Below, in pieces: positions 7,370 to 15,309 of a DNA stretch of 64,000 bases. The notes below the pieces were generated by a model, which worked only from the letters and a program-made list of their open reading frames with translations, ran no database searches and had not been told where the DNA came from. Source of the DNA: Streptomyces olindensis (GTDB lineage: Bacteria > Actinomycetota > Actinomycetes > Streptomycetales > Streptomycetaceae). Each line of letters starts with the position of its first letter. The first letter of the stretch is position 1. The position numbers and the translations under genes are program-made. The stretch lies in assembly GCA_000696115.1 (NCBI GenBank), contig JJOH01000005.1, forward strand, positions 124,001 to 188,000, in the 5' to 3' direction.

Positions 7370-10300
7370 TCACTCAGCCGGCACCGGCACCGGCGTCAGC
7401 GCCACGGCCAGCGGATAGGCGCCGGTCGCCAGCGGTGTCCCGACGGCACCGGAACCCGTGTCGACCGGGACGAGTTCACCCGCGTCGGCCGTCGTGACGT
7501 ACGCCGTGGCGCCGTTCCAGTCCAGGGCGACGTCGAAGGCCGACCTGCCGACCGTCACCCGCTTCCCCGGGACGCCGGTGACGGTGTCGACGGGCGTGAC
7601 GGTGTCGCCGGTGCTCGGGCTGACCCACAGGGTCCGGCCGTCCGGCGACAGGGCGAGACCGTAGGCCTGGCCGGAGACCAGGAGCGTCGGCTCGGTGCCC
7701 TGCGTGGCCGTGTCGATCGGAGTGATGGTCGAGCCGCCGGAGTTGGACACGTACACCCGCTTCCCGTCGGGCGCGGCCACGATGTTGAAGGGGCTCGGCC
7801 CCACCGGGACGGGGGCCCCGGCCTTCCGGGTGGCCAGGTCGACCGGCGTGACGGTGTCGTCCTTGATGTTGGGCACGTAGAGGGTGCGGCCGTCCGGGGT
7901 GATCGCCATGTTCTCGGGCCCGTTGCCGACCCGGACGGGTGTGCCCGGGGTGAGGGAGGCCGTGTCGACGGGCTGGACCGTGCCGTCCCCGTAGTTGGCG
8001 ACCCAGAGGGTGCCGCCGTCAGGGGTGAGCGCGAGCCCGGCGGGGACCTTGCCGACCGGGACCGTGGCGGTGACCCTGCCCCGCGCCACGTCGATCACGT
8101 TGACCGTGTTCGAACCCTGGGCGGCCGCGTAGGCGGTGCGCCCGTCGGCACTCGTGACCACCTCGCCGGGGTTGGCGCCCACGGGGATGTTCGTGGACTT
8201 CTTCGAGGCCAGGTCGATCGAGGTGACGGACGCGCCGCTGAAGTCGGCCGTCAGCGCCCGTGGACTGCCGGTGCCGTCGCTCACCTGGACGGGCAGCGCG
8301 CGGCCCACGAGCCCGTCGCCCGACACCACGACGGAGCGCACTCCGGCGGACGCGCCGTCCGCGGCCGTCACGGTCACCGTCGCGGACGCACTGCCTCCGG
8401 CCGGGACGGACACGGAGCCCTCGGCGGGCGAGACGGTGACACCGTCCGGGGCGCTCAGCTTCCACGCGACCGTCCGGGCGGCGGTGTCGGAGAAGGAGAG
8501 GGTCACCCGCGCCGAACCGCCCGGCTTCAGACCGACGGATCCGGGCGCGAACGCGGCGTCCACGCCCGGGTCGGGCGCGTTCTCGGTCTCCGCCGCGTAG
8601 AGGAACTGGTCGATCACGCCCGGGGCCACCTGCTGGGGTAGCGCGTCCAGCTCCTTGCGCTGGGCCCTCAGCCGGTTCCAGGAGGCGGTGACCGCGTCGC
8701 CGTCGCCCCGCTCGGCGGCAAGCAGCAGGTCCACGGCCGTCTGCCCGGCGGTGCCGTAGCGGCCCAGCTTGTCCAGCCAGGGCGAGGTCTCCGCGAGGAA
8801 GCCCGGATTGTCGAGGCGGGCCCGGAGTTCGGCGGGCGTGGCCGCCATGCGGGCGAAGTACGAGCGGAGCGCGGCGGCGGCGCGGTCGAGGCCGGAGTCG
8901 TCGTCGTAGGCCGTGCGGAACCTGGCGATGAGCGCGCTCAGCGTGGGGGACTCGGTCGGGTCGAGCTGGGACGAGTGGTTGTTCTCGGCGAAGATCCGCA
9001 GCCACGGGGCCGCGTCCGCCCCGGCGAGGTCCCGGACGGAGGCGAGGAAGGCGGCCCGCGGGTCGTAGTCGTCCGGGTTCCACAGATAGGCGGCGGAGGT
9101 GAACAGGGCGATCCGGCTGGCCTCGCCCTGCACCATCGGGTTGGCGGTCACGCCGGCCGCCGCCTTCGCCACCCCGGGCTCGCGGCCGGTGTACGGGCCG
9201 AGGAGCAGGCGGCTGGTGACGTAGTCGTTCACCGGGTAGTTGTCCCAGATCAGGATCGGATGGCCGTAGACCTCACGGGCCTTGGCGACCTGCTCGGCGG
9301 TGATGGCCGGGGCGATGACGCCGACGCCGGTCCACTCCACGACCACGGACGGGTCGAGCCGCTCCCGCAGCGCCTTCTTGTAGGGGGAGTCGGCGAGGTC
9401 GGAGTACTCGGTGGGGACCATCTCCAGCGGCTCCAGCCCCGGGTGACCGGCGGAGAAGTCCCGCCACGCCCGGTTGAGCAGGTGGGCCTGGGCCGCTCCG
9501 GCGGCGCCGCCTCCCGTGCCGAACTCCCGCTCGTCGGCGGCACAGTTCCACTTGGTGTAGCTGATGTCGTCCAGCGGGATCGCGAAGGAGCGCACGCCGA
9601 TGGCGTACAGCGAGTCCAGCTTGCGGACGAGGGCCTGGAGGTCGGCGTCCGAGGAGTAGCAGACGGACAGCCCGGGGGAGAGGGCGTAGGTGGAGCGGAC
9701 GTGGTCGGCGGCGGCCCGGTCGACCAGTTCCTTCAGCCGCTGGAGTTCGGCGGCCGGGTACGGATCGCGCCAGCGGGCGCGCAGGTACGGGTCGTCCTTG
9801 GGGGAGTAGACGTACACGTTCTGCTTGGTGCGGCCGTAGAAGTCGAGCTGGGCCAGCCGCTCGGCGTGTGACCAGGGGGTGCCGTAGAACCCCTCGATCA
9901 CGCCGCGCAGCGCCGCCGCGGGCCAGTCCCGGACGGTCACCTCGGGCACGGTCCGGGTGACCAGCTGACGCAGGGTCTGGGCGGCGTAGAAGGTGCCGGT
10001 GCGGTCGGCGCCGGACAGGGCGAGCAGGGTGCGGCCGTCCCGGCGGCCGGAGGCCAGGACGTAGCCGCCGGACGGCAGTCCGGCCGGGGACGGGGCCTTC
10101 AGGCGCCTCAGGGCCGGGGCCGTCGCGGCGTTCTCCTCCGGTCCGCCGAGGAAGACGGTGAAGGCGGCCCGTGCGGGCGGGCGGGTGACCGTGTCGATCC
10201 GCCGGGCTCCGGCGTCGCGCAGGACGGTCTCGACGACCCGCCGGGCCGACGGGTCGGTGCCGCGCCCGACGACCGCCACGACCCGGTCGGGGACCGTGAG

Positions 10301-10468
10301 CCGGCCCGGCCCGGTGCGCATGCTCTGCGGCTGCGGCCACACCTGGGGCGGTGCGCTCTTCGGGGGCTGGTCCGGTGCGGCGGCCGCGGGCGGCACCGGT
10401 GTGAGCGTGAGGCCCAGGGCCAGCAGCGGCGCGGCGGCGAGCCGTCCGAAACGGGTGGCTGAGAACAC
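7370..10468 (-). CDS. Secreted GH84 beta-N-acetylglucosaminidase with YVTN beta-propeller
   Basis: The enzyme removes terminal beta-GlcNAc (hyaluronidase/O-GlcNAcase family) by substrate-assisted catalysis. It has 1032 residues. A signal peptide ends near AAAAPD (about residue 32). A family 20/84-type N-domain follows (about 40-175), then the catalytic barrel beginning RGVIEGFYGTPWSHAERL and continuing with VYSPKDDPYLR. The catalytic Asp pair D300-D301 sits in IPLDDISYTKW, and WDNYPVNDY follows. A helical region leads to a NEW3-like beta-sandwich (about 640-735) and about seven YVTN/NHL blades (about 745-1025) with repeats such as ALTPDGGTLWVANYGDGTV. The GTG at 10468 has AGGAG 6 bases upstream. 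The propeller fusion is unusual and may mediate binding at the cell surface or to the glycan. Neighbouring mannosidase and SIS genes suggest degradation of GlcNAc/mannose glycoproteins. Confidence 0.92.
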   Translation of the reverse strand: MFSATRFGRLAAAPLLALGLTLTPVPPAAAAPDQPPKSAPPQVWPQPQSMRTGPGRLTVPDRVVAVVGRGTDPSARRVVETVLRDAGARRIDTVTRPPARAAFTVFLGGPEENAATAPALRRLKAPSPAGLPSGGYVLASGRRDGRTLLALSGADRTGTFYAAQTLRQLVTRTVPEVTVRDWPAAALRGVIEGFYGTPWSHAERLAQLDFYGRTKQNVYVYSPKDDPYLRARWRDPYPAAELQRLKELVDRAAADHVRSTYALSPGLSVCYSSDADLQALVRKLDSLYAIGVRSFAIPLDDISYTKWNCAADEREFGTGGGAAGAAQAHLLNRAWRDFSAGHPGLEPLEMVPTEYSDLADSPYKKALRERLDPSVVVEWTGVGVIAPAITAEQVAKAREVYGHPILIWDNYPVNDYVTSRLLLGPYTGREPGVAKAAAGVTANPMVQGEASRIALFTSAAYLWNPDDYDPRAAFLASVRDLAGADAAPWLRIFAENNHSSQLDPTESPTLSALIARFRTAYDDDSGLDRAAAALRSYFARMAATPAELRARLDNPGFLAETSPWLDKLGRYGTAGQTAVDLLLAAERGDGDAVTASWNRLRAQRKELDALPQQVAPGVIDQFLYAAETENAPDPGVDAAFAPGSVGLKPGGSARVTLSFSDTAARTVAWKLSAPDGVTVSPAEGSVSVPAGGSASATVTVTAADGASAGVRSVVVSGDGLVGRALPVQVSDGTGSPRALTADFSGASVTSIDLASKKSTNIPVGANPGEVVTSADGRTAYAAAQGSNTVNVIDVARGRVTATVPVGKVPAGLALTPDGGTLWVANYGDGTVQPVDTASLTPGTPVRVGNGPENMAITPDGRTLYVPNIKDDTVTPVDLATRKAGAPVPVGPSPFNIVAAPDGKRVYVSNSGGSTITPIDTATQGTEPTLLVSGQAYGLALSPDGRTLWVSPSTGDTVTPVDTVTGVPGKRVTVGRSAFDVALDWNGATAYVTTADAGELVPVDTGSGAVGTPLATGAYPLAVALTPVPVPAE

Positions 10469-10550
10469 GGAAGCTCCTTCCGGGGGCCGGGGTCACCGGC
10501 CCGTGGCCAGAGAGGGAGGTGAATGGAGCCACCGAGTGATGCTAGAGATG

Positions 10551-10570
10551 CTGAATGGATCAATCAATGG
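10551..10570. promoter_or_regulatory. Candidate RpiR-type motif upstream of the GH84 gene
   Basis: TGAATGGATCAATCAATGG (10552-10570) lies about 85 bases upstream of the GH84 start. Its complement reads CCATTGATTGATCCATTCA, containing the same TTGATT and GATTGA cores as the RpiR promoter cluster. This ties the secreted N-acetylglucosaminidase to the mannosidase/SIS locus. Confidence 0.4.
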
Positions 10571-10603
10571 CGCCTGCTCGGAGGACCGTTCGCGTCGCGC
10601 CTC

Positions 10604-10694
10604 TTGACGCGGCCCGCACCGGCTCACACACTGGCGTGACTACGTAGTCATCAGGAGCCGCGCATGCAGGGGCCTGGGAGTGACTGCGTAGTCA
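10604..10694 (+). promoter_or_regulatory. lacI-type promoter with two palindromic operators
   Basis: A sigma-70-like promoter, TTGACG (10604-10609) and CACACT (10627-10632) with a 17-base spacer, is followed immediately by the perfect 14-base palindrome TGACTACGTAGTCA (10637-10650). A second copy, TGACTGCGTAGTCA (10681-10694), starts 44 bases further on, about four helical turns. Both lie upstream of the LacI-family gene at 10739, so autorepression with looping or cooperative binding is likely. The divergent GH84 gene starts 170 bases away. Confidence 0.75.
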
Positions 10695-10738
10695 AACAAG
10701 GTGGCCTCAACGGACCGGCCGACCCCCTGGGAGCGACC

Positions 10739-11821
10739 ATGACGACGAGCGGAGCCGACGGCACCCCGGCCGCCGGCGGGCGTCGCCGCCGCGGACCCGG
10801 CATGACCGAGGTCGCCCGGGCCGCCGGGGTGTCGCAGAAGACCGTGTCCCGAGTGGTCAACGGCGAGCCGCACGTCAGCCCCGAGGTGCGCGACCGCGTC
10901 CTCCGGGCCATCCGCGACCTGGACTACCGTCCCAACACCGCGGCCCGCGCCCTGCTCCTCGGCCGCTACCGCCGGATCGGCGTGGTCTCGCTCGGCAGTT
11001 CGCTCTACGGCCCGTCGACCCTGCTCATCGCCCTGGAGCGGGCCATGCAGCGCGCCGGGTACTCCGTCGCCCTGGCCAGCACCCTGGAGGGGCAGCGCGT
11101 CTCGGTGGCCGTGGACGCGCTGCTGGAACAGGGCGTGGACGGGATCGTGCTGTCCGAGCCCATCGACGACGGCACACCGCTCAGACTCAGCGCGGACGTG
11201 CCGGTCGTCAGCCTCGGCGAAGGCGTGGAGCTGACCCGGGGCACGAGTGCCGTGGTCGGCGCCGACGGCGTCGCGGCCGCCCGGATCGCCACCGAGCACC
11301 TGCTCTCCCTGGGCCACCGCACCGTCTGGCACCTCCCCGGGCCGCAGGACTGGTGGGCCGCCCGCGACCGCCTGCGCGGCTGGCGCGAGGCCCTCGCCGC
11401 CGCCGGCGCGCCCGAACCGCCCCTGCCGTCACCGGGCGACTGGAGCCCGGCCTCCGGATACGCCGCCGGACGTCAGCTCGCCCGACTCTCCGACGTCACG
11501 GCCGTGTTCGCCGCCAACGACGACATGGCCATCGGCGCCCTGCGCGCGTTCGCCGAGGCCGGTCGTGCCGTCCCCGGTGACGTGAGTGTCGTCGGCTACG
11601 ACGACATCCCCGCCGCCGCCTACCTCTCCCCGCCGCTGACCACCGTCCGGCAGAACTTCGCCGCCGTCGCCGACCGCGCCGTCGACGTACTGATCGCCCT
11701 GATCGAGGGCCGCCCCGCCCCGGCCGCACCGGCCGACCGGGCGGTCGAACTGACCGTACGGGCCTCGACCGGGCCGGTACGCGACCCCGGCGCCGCGCCC
11801 CAACCCGCCCCGGCGCCCTGA
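10739..11821 (+). CDS. LacI-family transcriptional regulator of the GH42 operon
   Basis: This 360-residue repressor has an N-terminal LacI HTH (MTEVARAAGVSQKTVSRVVN, about residues 22-41, then DRVLRAIRDLDYRPN as the hinge approach). Its C-terminal periplasmic-binding-like sugar domain carries typical motifs (GVDGIVLSEP, FAANDDMAIGALRA, VVGYDDIPAAAYLSPPLTTV). The ATG at 10739 follows GGGAG; an in-frame start at 10664 would place codons across the second operator and is less likely. The ligand should be a galactoside or a derivative, given the downstream importer and GH42 enzyme. It is separated from them by 321 bases of repeats but lies on the same strand. Confidence 0.93.
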   Translation: MTTSGADGTPAAGGRRRRGPGMTEVARAAGVSQKTVSRVVNGEPHVSPEVRDRVLRAIRDLDYRPNTAARALLLGRYRRIGVVSLGSSLYGPSTLLIALERAMQRAGYSVALASTLEGQRVSVAVDALLEQGVDGIVLSEPIDDGTPLRLSADVPVVSLGEGVELTRGTSAVVGADGVAAARIATEHLLSLGHRTVWHLPGPQDWWAARDRLRGWREALAAAGAPEPPLPSPGDWSPASGYAAGRQLARLSDVTAVFAANDDMAIGALRAFAEAGRAVPGDVSVVGYDDIPAAAYLSPPLTTVRQNFAAVADRAVDVLIALIEGRPAPAAPADRAVELTVRASTGPVRDPGAAPQPAPAP

Positions 11822-12142
11822 CCGCCCCACCCTCTGACCGCTTCCGCCCCTGACCGCTCCCGCCCACAACCCCGACCGCCCCGACCCCTGACCGCCCTCA
11901 CCCCGTCGACTGCCCCCACCCCGTCGACCGACTCAGTCCCGTCGACCACCTCCACCCCGTCGACCGCCTCCCCCGGCCGACCTCCCCCCACCCCGCCGAC
12001 CGTCGACGCCCCGGCGGCCACGGCACCCTGCCGTCGGTCCGATGTGCCCTGCCCGCGTGCGCCGTTCGGGACCGTCGCCGCGCGCGCCGCCCGCCCCGTC
12101 GGGTACCGACCGGCCCGAGCCGCACCACGTGAGGAGCCACGT
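11822..12142 (+). repeat. Non-coding gap with 18-bp tandem repeats
   Basis: This 321-base gap has no convincing gene. CCCCGTCGAC (one copy TCCCGTCGAC) recurs at 11901, 11919, 11937 and 11955, an exact 18-base period over four units. It is preceded by degenerate CTGACCGC-type units from 11819. The last part holds the ribosome site GAGGAG (12131-12136) of the next gene. A CACGT half occurs twice near it (12126 and 12139). I find no copy of the TGACTACGTAGTCA operator here. Confidence 0.7.
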
Positions 12143-13501
12143 GTGTACACCCCTCCGCCCCCACCGCCTCCCTCCCCGCCGACCCGCCGCGCCCTGCTGC
12201 GCGGAACCCTCGGCCTCGGCACCACCGCCGCCCTCGCCGCCTGCGGCGGGGACAGCACCACACCCCGCACCTCCGGCGACGTCACCCTCTCCCTGTGGAC
12301 CCACGACCCGGGCTACGAGGCGTTCTTCGCCAAGGGCGTCCCGGAGGCAGACCGCGCCACCGACTTCCGCTACCACCTGAAGGTCACCCGCGCCGGTGCC
12401 CCGGACATCGTCACCAAGCTGCTCGCCCAGGCCGTCGCCGGACGCGGCACCCCCGACCTGGTCGGCTTCGAGATCGCCAGCTTCCCGCGCATGCTGCGCG
12501 GCGACATCGCCGAACGGCTGCTGTACGACTTCACCCCGGACATCGAGGCCGTGCCCGGCCTCAAGGACGACCTGCTGCCCGCCCGGACCGCCCCCTTCAG
12601 CAAGGACGGCCGCGTCTACGCCTTCGACTCGGACACCCCGATGGTCGTCTACTTCTACCGCCACGACCTCTTCGAGAAGTACGGCCTCCCCGAGGACGTG
12701 GCGACCTGGGAGGAGTTCGCCGAGGCCGGGGCCCGGACACACCGGGACCACGGGGCCTCGATGTGCGTGGTCTCCACGGTGGGCAGCGACCCGGCCCAGG
12801 TCGTGCAGTCCTTCCAGATGCTGCTCTACCAGCGCGGCGGCACCTTCTTCGACGCCGCCGGGAACCTGCTCCTGGACTCGCCCGAGGCCGAGGAGGTGCT
12901 GCGGTTCCTCTGCGACGGGCTGCGCAGCGGCTTCGTCGTCGAGGTCTCCGACTACTACGGCGCCGGCATGCAGACCGCGCTGAAACGGGGCCGGGTCATC
13001 GGCCTGCCCATGGCCATCTGGTACAAGAACTACGGCCTGGTCACCAACGTGCCCGAGCAGAAGGGCAAGTGGCGGGTCCGCGCGCTGCCCCGCTTCGGCA
13101 ACGGCGGCGGGGTGACCGCGGCACTGGGCGGCACCGGCTTCGGCGTCGTCAAGGACCAGGCCAACACCCGCGCGGCCAGGGAGTTCCTCTTTCGGACGTG
13201 GCTCACCCACGACGGCCAGGTCCGCCGCTTCACCGAGACCGGCTATCTGCCCACCCGCCGCTCGGTGTTCGACGACCCCCGCCTGGGTGCCTACACGGAC
13301 GACTTCTGCGGCGGCCAGCGGCTCTTCCGCCTCTACCGCTCCCTGCTCCCGGACGTGCCGCCGTTCCACCAGAGCCCCGACCAGTCGATCCTCTACGACG
13401 TGCTCGGGGGGAACCTGCTGCGGGCCTACAAGGGGGATCTGTCGCCGCGTCAGGCGTTGCGGCGGACGGTGGCCGATTTCCGTGACCAGGCCGGGCGGTA
13501 G
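12143..13501 (+). CDS. Sugar ABC transporter substrate-binding lipoprotein
   Basis: This family 1 extracellular solute-binding protein has 452 residues and delivers an oligosaccharide to the two permeases that follow. The N-terminus has a Pro-rich run, a twin-arginine pair (TRRALLRG), a short hydrophobic segment and the lipobox LAAC, so it is probably a Tat-exported lipoprotein. The mature domain starts TLSLWTHDPGYEAFF. The GTG at 12143 has GAGGAG 6 bases upstream; the longer frame from 12044 would put a non-signal extension before the Tat motif. It is 21 bases upstream of the first permease gene. Confidence 0.92.
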   Translation: MYTPPPPPPPSPPTRRALLRGTLGLGTTAALAACGGDSTTPRTSGDVTLSLWTHDPGYEAFFAKGVPEADRATDFRYHLKVTRAGAPDIVTKLLAQAVAGRGTPDLVGFEIASFPRMLRGDIAERLLYDFTPDIEAVPGLKDDLLPARTAPFSKDGRVYAFDSDTPMVVYFYRHDLFEKYGLPEDVATWEEFAEAGARTHRDHGASMCVVSTVGSDPAQVVQSFQMLLYQRGGTFFDAAGNLLLDSPEAEEVLRFLCDGLRSGFVVEVSDYYGAGMQTALKRGRVIGLPMAIWYKNYGLVTNVPEQKGKWRVRALPRFGNGGGVTAALGGTGFGVVKDQANTRAAREFLFRTWLTHDGQVRRFTETGYLPTRRSVFDDPRLGAYTDDFCGGQRLFRLYRSLLPDVPPFHQSPDQSILYDVLGGNLLRAYKGDLSPRQALRRTVADFRDQAGR

Positions 13502-13522
13502 TTCGGATCAGGAGGCCCCATC

Positions 13523-14464
13523 ATGACCACCACCGTCGCCGGGCCGCCCGGCGCAGCCCGTGCGCACAGCGCCCGAGGCCGGGAGGAACACCGCCCCCGC
13601 CGGGCCTGGGCGCCCTACCTCTTCGTCTCGCCCTTCTATCTCCTCTACGTCCTGTTCATGCTGGTCCCGGTCGGCGTCTCGCTGTGGCTGAGCCTCACCG
13701 AGTGGGTCGGGCTCGGCACGCCGCACTGGGTGAGGCTGCGCAACTACCGCCTCCTCGCCACCGACATAAGCTTCCACCGGGCCCTCGGCAACACCGCCGT
13801 GTTCGTGCTGGTCGCCGTCTGCCTCGTCGTCCCGCTCGCCCTGCTGATCGCCCAGGCCCTCAACACCCGCGGCCTGCGCGTGCGCGACCTGTGGCGCACC
13901 GCCTACTTCGTGCCGATCGTGGTCTCCCCGATCCTGGTCGCCCTGATCTTCGGCCTGATCTTCGACCGGCAGTTCGGACTCGCGAACGCGGTGCTGCGCT
14001 CCCTGTTCGGCACCGGCGGCGTCGACTGGCTGGGCGACCCGAACCTGGCCAGGATCAGCATCGCCCTGGTCATGCTGTGGCGCTGGACCGGCTACCTCAC
14101 CGTCTTCTTCCTCGCCGGGCTGCAGAACGTGCCTCGGGAGCTGTACGAGGCCGCCGCCCTCGACGGGGCCGGACGGCTGCGCACCTTCACCACCGTCACC
14201 CTGCCGGCGCTGAAGCCCGTGACGGCGTTCGTCGTCGTCACGTCCTTCGTCGGCGCGGCCCAGATCTTCGAGGAGCCCTACCTGCTGACCGGCGGCGGAC
14301 CGGCCGAGTCGACCCTCTCGGTGACCATGTTCATCTACCGGGCCGCCTTCCAGCGCCAGCAGTTCGGCTACGCGGCGGCCGCCGCCGTGGTCCTCTTCGT
14401 CCTCGTCTTCGGCCTCAGCCGGCTCGTCAACCGGCTCCTCGGCATCGGGAGGGCCGCATCGTGA
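13523..14464 (+). CDS. Sugar ABC transporter permease (MalF-like)
   Basis: This inner-membrane channel subunit has 313 residues and six predicted transmembrane helices, beginning with YLFVSPFYLLYVLFML. The permease EAA loop reads YEAAALDGAGRLRTFTTVTL near residues 211-230. An AGGAGG site precedes the ATG at 13523. Its stop overlaps the next start (GTGA). No ATPase gene is in the operon; Streptomyces sugar importers usually share the MsiK ATPase encoded elsewhere. Confidence 0.93.
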   Translation: MTTTVAGPPGAARAHSARGREEHRPRRAWAPYLFVSPFYLLYVLFMLVPVGVSLWLSLTEWVGLGTPHWVRLRNYRLLATDISFHRALGNTAVFVLVAVCLVVPLALLIAQALNTRGLRVRDLWRTAYFVPIVVSPILVALIFGLIFDRQFGLANAVLRSLFGTGGVDWLGDPNLARISIALVMLWRWTGYLTVFFLAGLQNVPRELYEAAALDGAGRLRTFTTVTLPALKPVTAFVVVTSFVGAAQIFEEPYLLTGGGPAESTLSVTMFIYRAAFQRQQFGYAAAAAVVLFVLVFGLSRLVNRLLGIGRAAS

Positions 14465-15279
14465 CACGCGCCCGGCTGCCCCTCTACGCCTTCCTGGTCC
14501 TGCTGTTCGTGGGCTTCCTCGCCCCGCTGGCGTGGGCGTTGAGCGGCTCGTTCAAACCGCGCGGCGACATCTTCGGCTACCCGCCGGAACTCGTCCCGGA
14601 CCCCTTCACGCTCGACAACTACCGCACCCTGCTCACCGAGCAGCCCTTCGGCCGCTGGTTCCTGATGAGCACGGTGGTCGCCGTCGTCGCCACCACCGTG
14701 TCCGTCTTCGTGTGCGCGCTCGCCGGCTACGGCTTCGCCAAGTTCCGCTTCGCCGGGAAACGGCTGCTGTTCAACGTCATGTTCAGCTCGCTGTCGATCC
14801 CGTTCGCGGTGATCCTCGTGCCGCTGTTCGTGATCCTCGTCAAGACCGGCCTCGGCAGCCCCTGGTTCGCGCTGATCGTGCCCTGGGTGGCGCCCGCCTT
14901 CGGGATCTTCATGATGCAGCAGTACATCGTGCAGTCGGTCCCGGACTCGGTGTTGGAGGCCGCCCGGATCGACGGGGCGAGCGAGTTCGGCATCTTCCGG
15001 ACCATCGTGCTTCCGCTGCTGCGGCCGGCGCTGGGCGCCCTGGCCGTCTGGCAGTTCCTGCAGAGCTACAACAGCTTCCTGTGGCCGCTGGTGCTGGTCT
15101 CCGACAGCTCCCGGTACACCCTGCCGCTGGGGCTGCAGACGCTGTTCGTGTCGGAACAGCGGCAGTACGACCTCGTGCTCGCCGGATCCGTCCTCGCCGT
15201 CCTGCCTGCCGTCGCCCTCTTCGTGCTGCTGCGCAAGCAGCTCCTCGAAGGGCTGTCCACGGGTGCGGTCAAGGGCTGA
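14461..15279 (+). CDS. Sugar ABC transporter permease (MalG-like)
   Basis: This second channel subunit has 272 residues. A hydrophobic first helix (LYAFLVLLFVGFLAPLAWAL) is followed by SFKPRGDIFGYPP, typical of MalG-type permeases, and the EAA loop is LEAARIDGASEFGIFRTIVL near residues 165-184. The GTG start at 14461 overlaps the stop of the MalF-like gene by 4 bases, which fixes the start and implies translational coupling. The GH42 gene begins 30 bases after its stop. Confidence 0.93.
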   Translation: MTRARLPLYAFLVLLFVGFLAPLAWALSGSFKPRGDIFGYPPELVPDPFTLDNYRTLLTEQPFGRWFLMSTVVAVVATTVSVFVCALAGYGFAKFRFAGKRLLFNVMFSSLSIPFAVILVPLFVILVKTGLGSPWFALIVPWVAPAFGIFMMQQYIVQSVPDSVLEAARIDGASEFGIFRTIVLPLLRPALGALAVWQFLQSYNSFLWPLVLVSDSSRYTLPLGLQTLFVSEQRQYDLVLAGSVLAVLPAVALFVLLRKQLLEGLSTGAVKG

Positions 15280-15309
15280 CGTTCCTCTCGATCCCCCTCT
15301 AGGAGAAGC

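Noticed and set aside
11901-12142. Peptide-repeat gene on the minus strand (VDGVxx repeats)
   Set aside because: The six-residue periodicity only reflects the 18-bp DNA repeat; no start or ribosome site fits and it opposes the lipoprotein promoter region.
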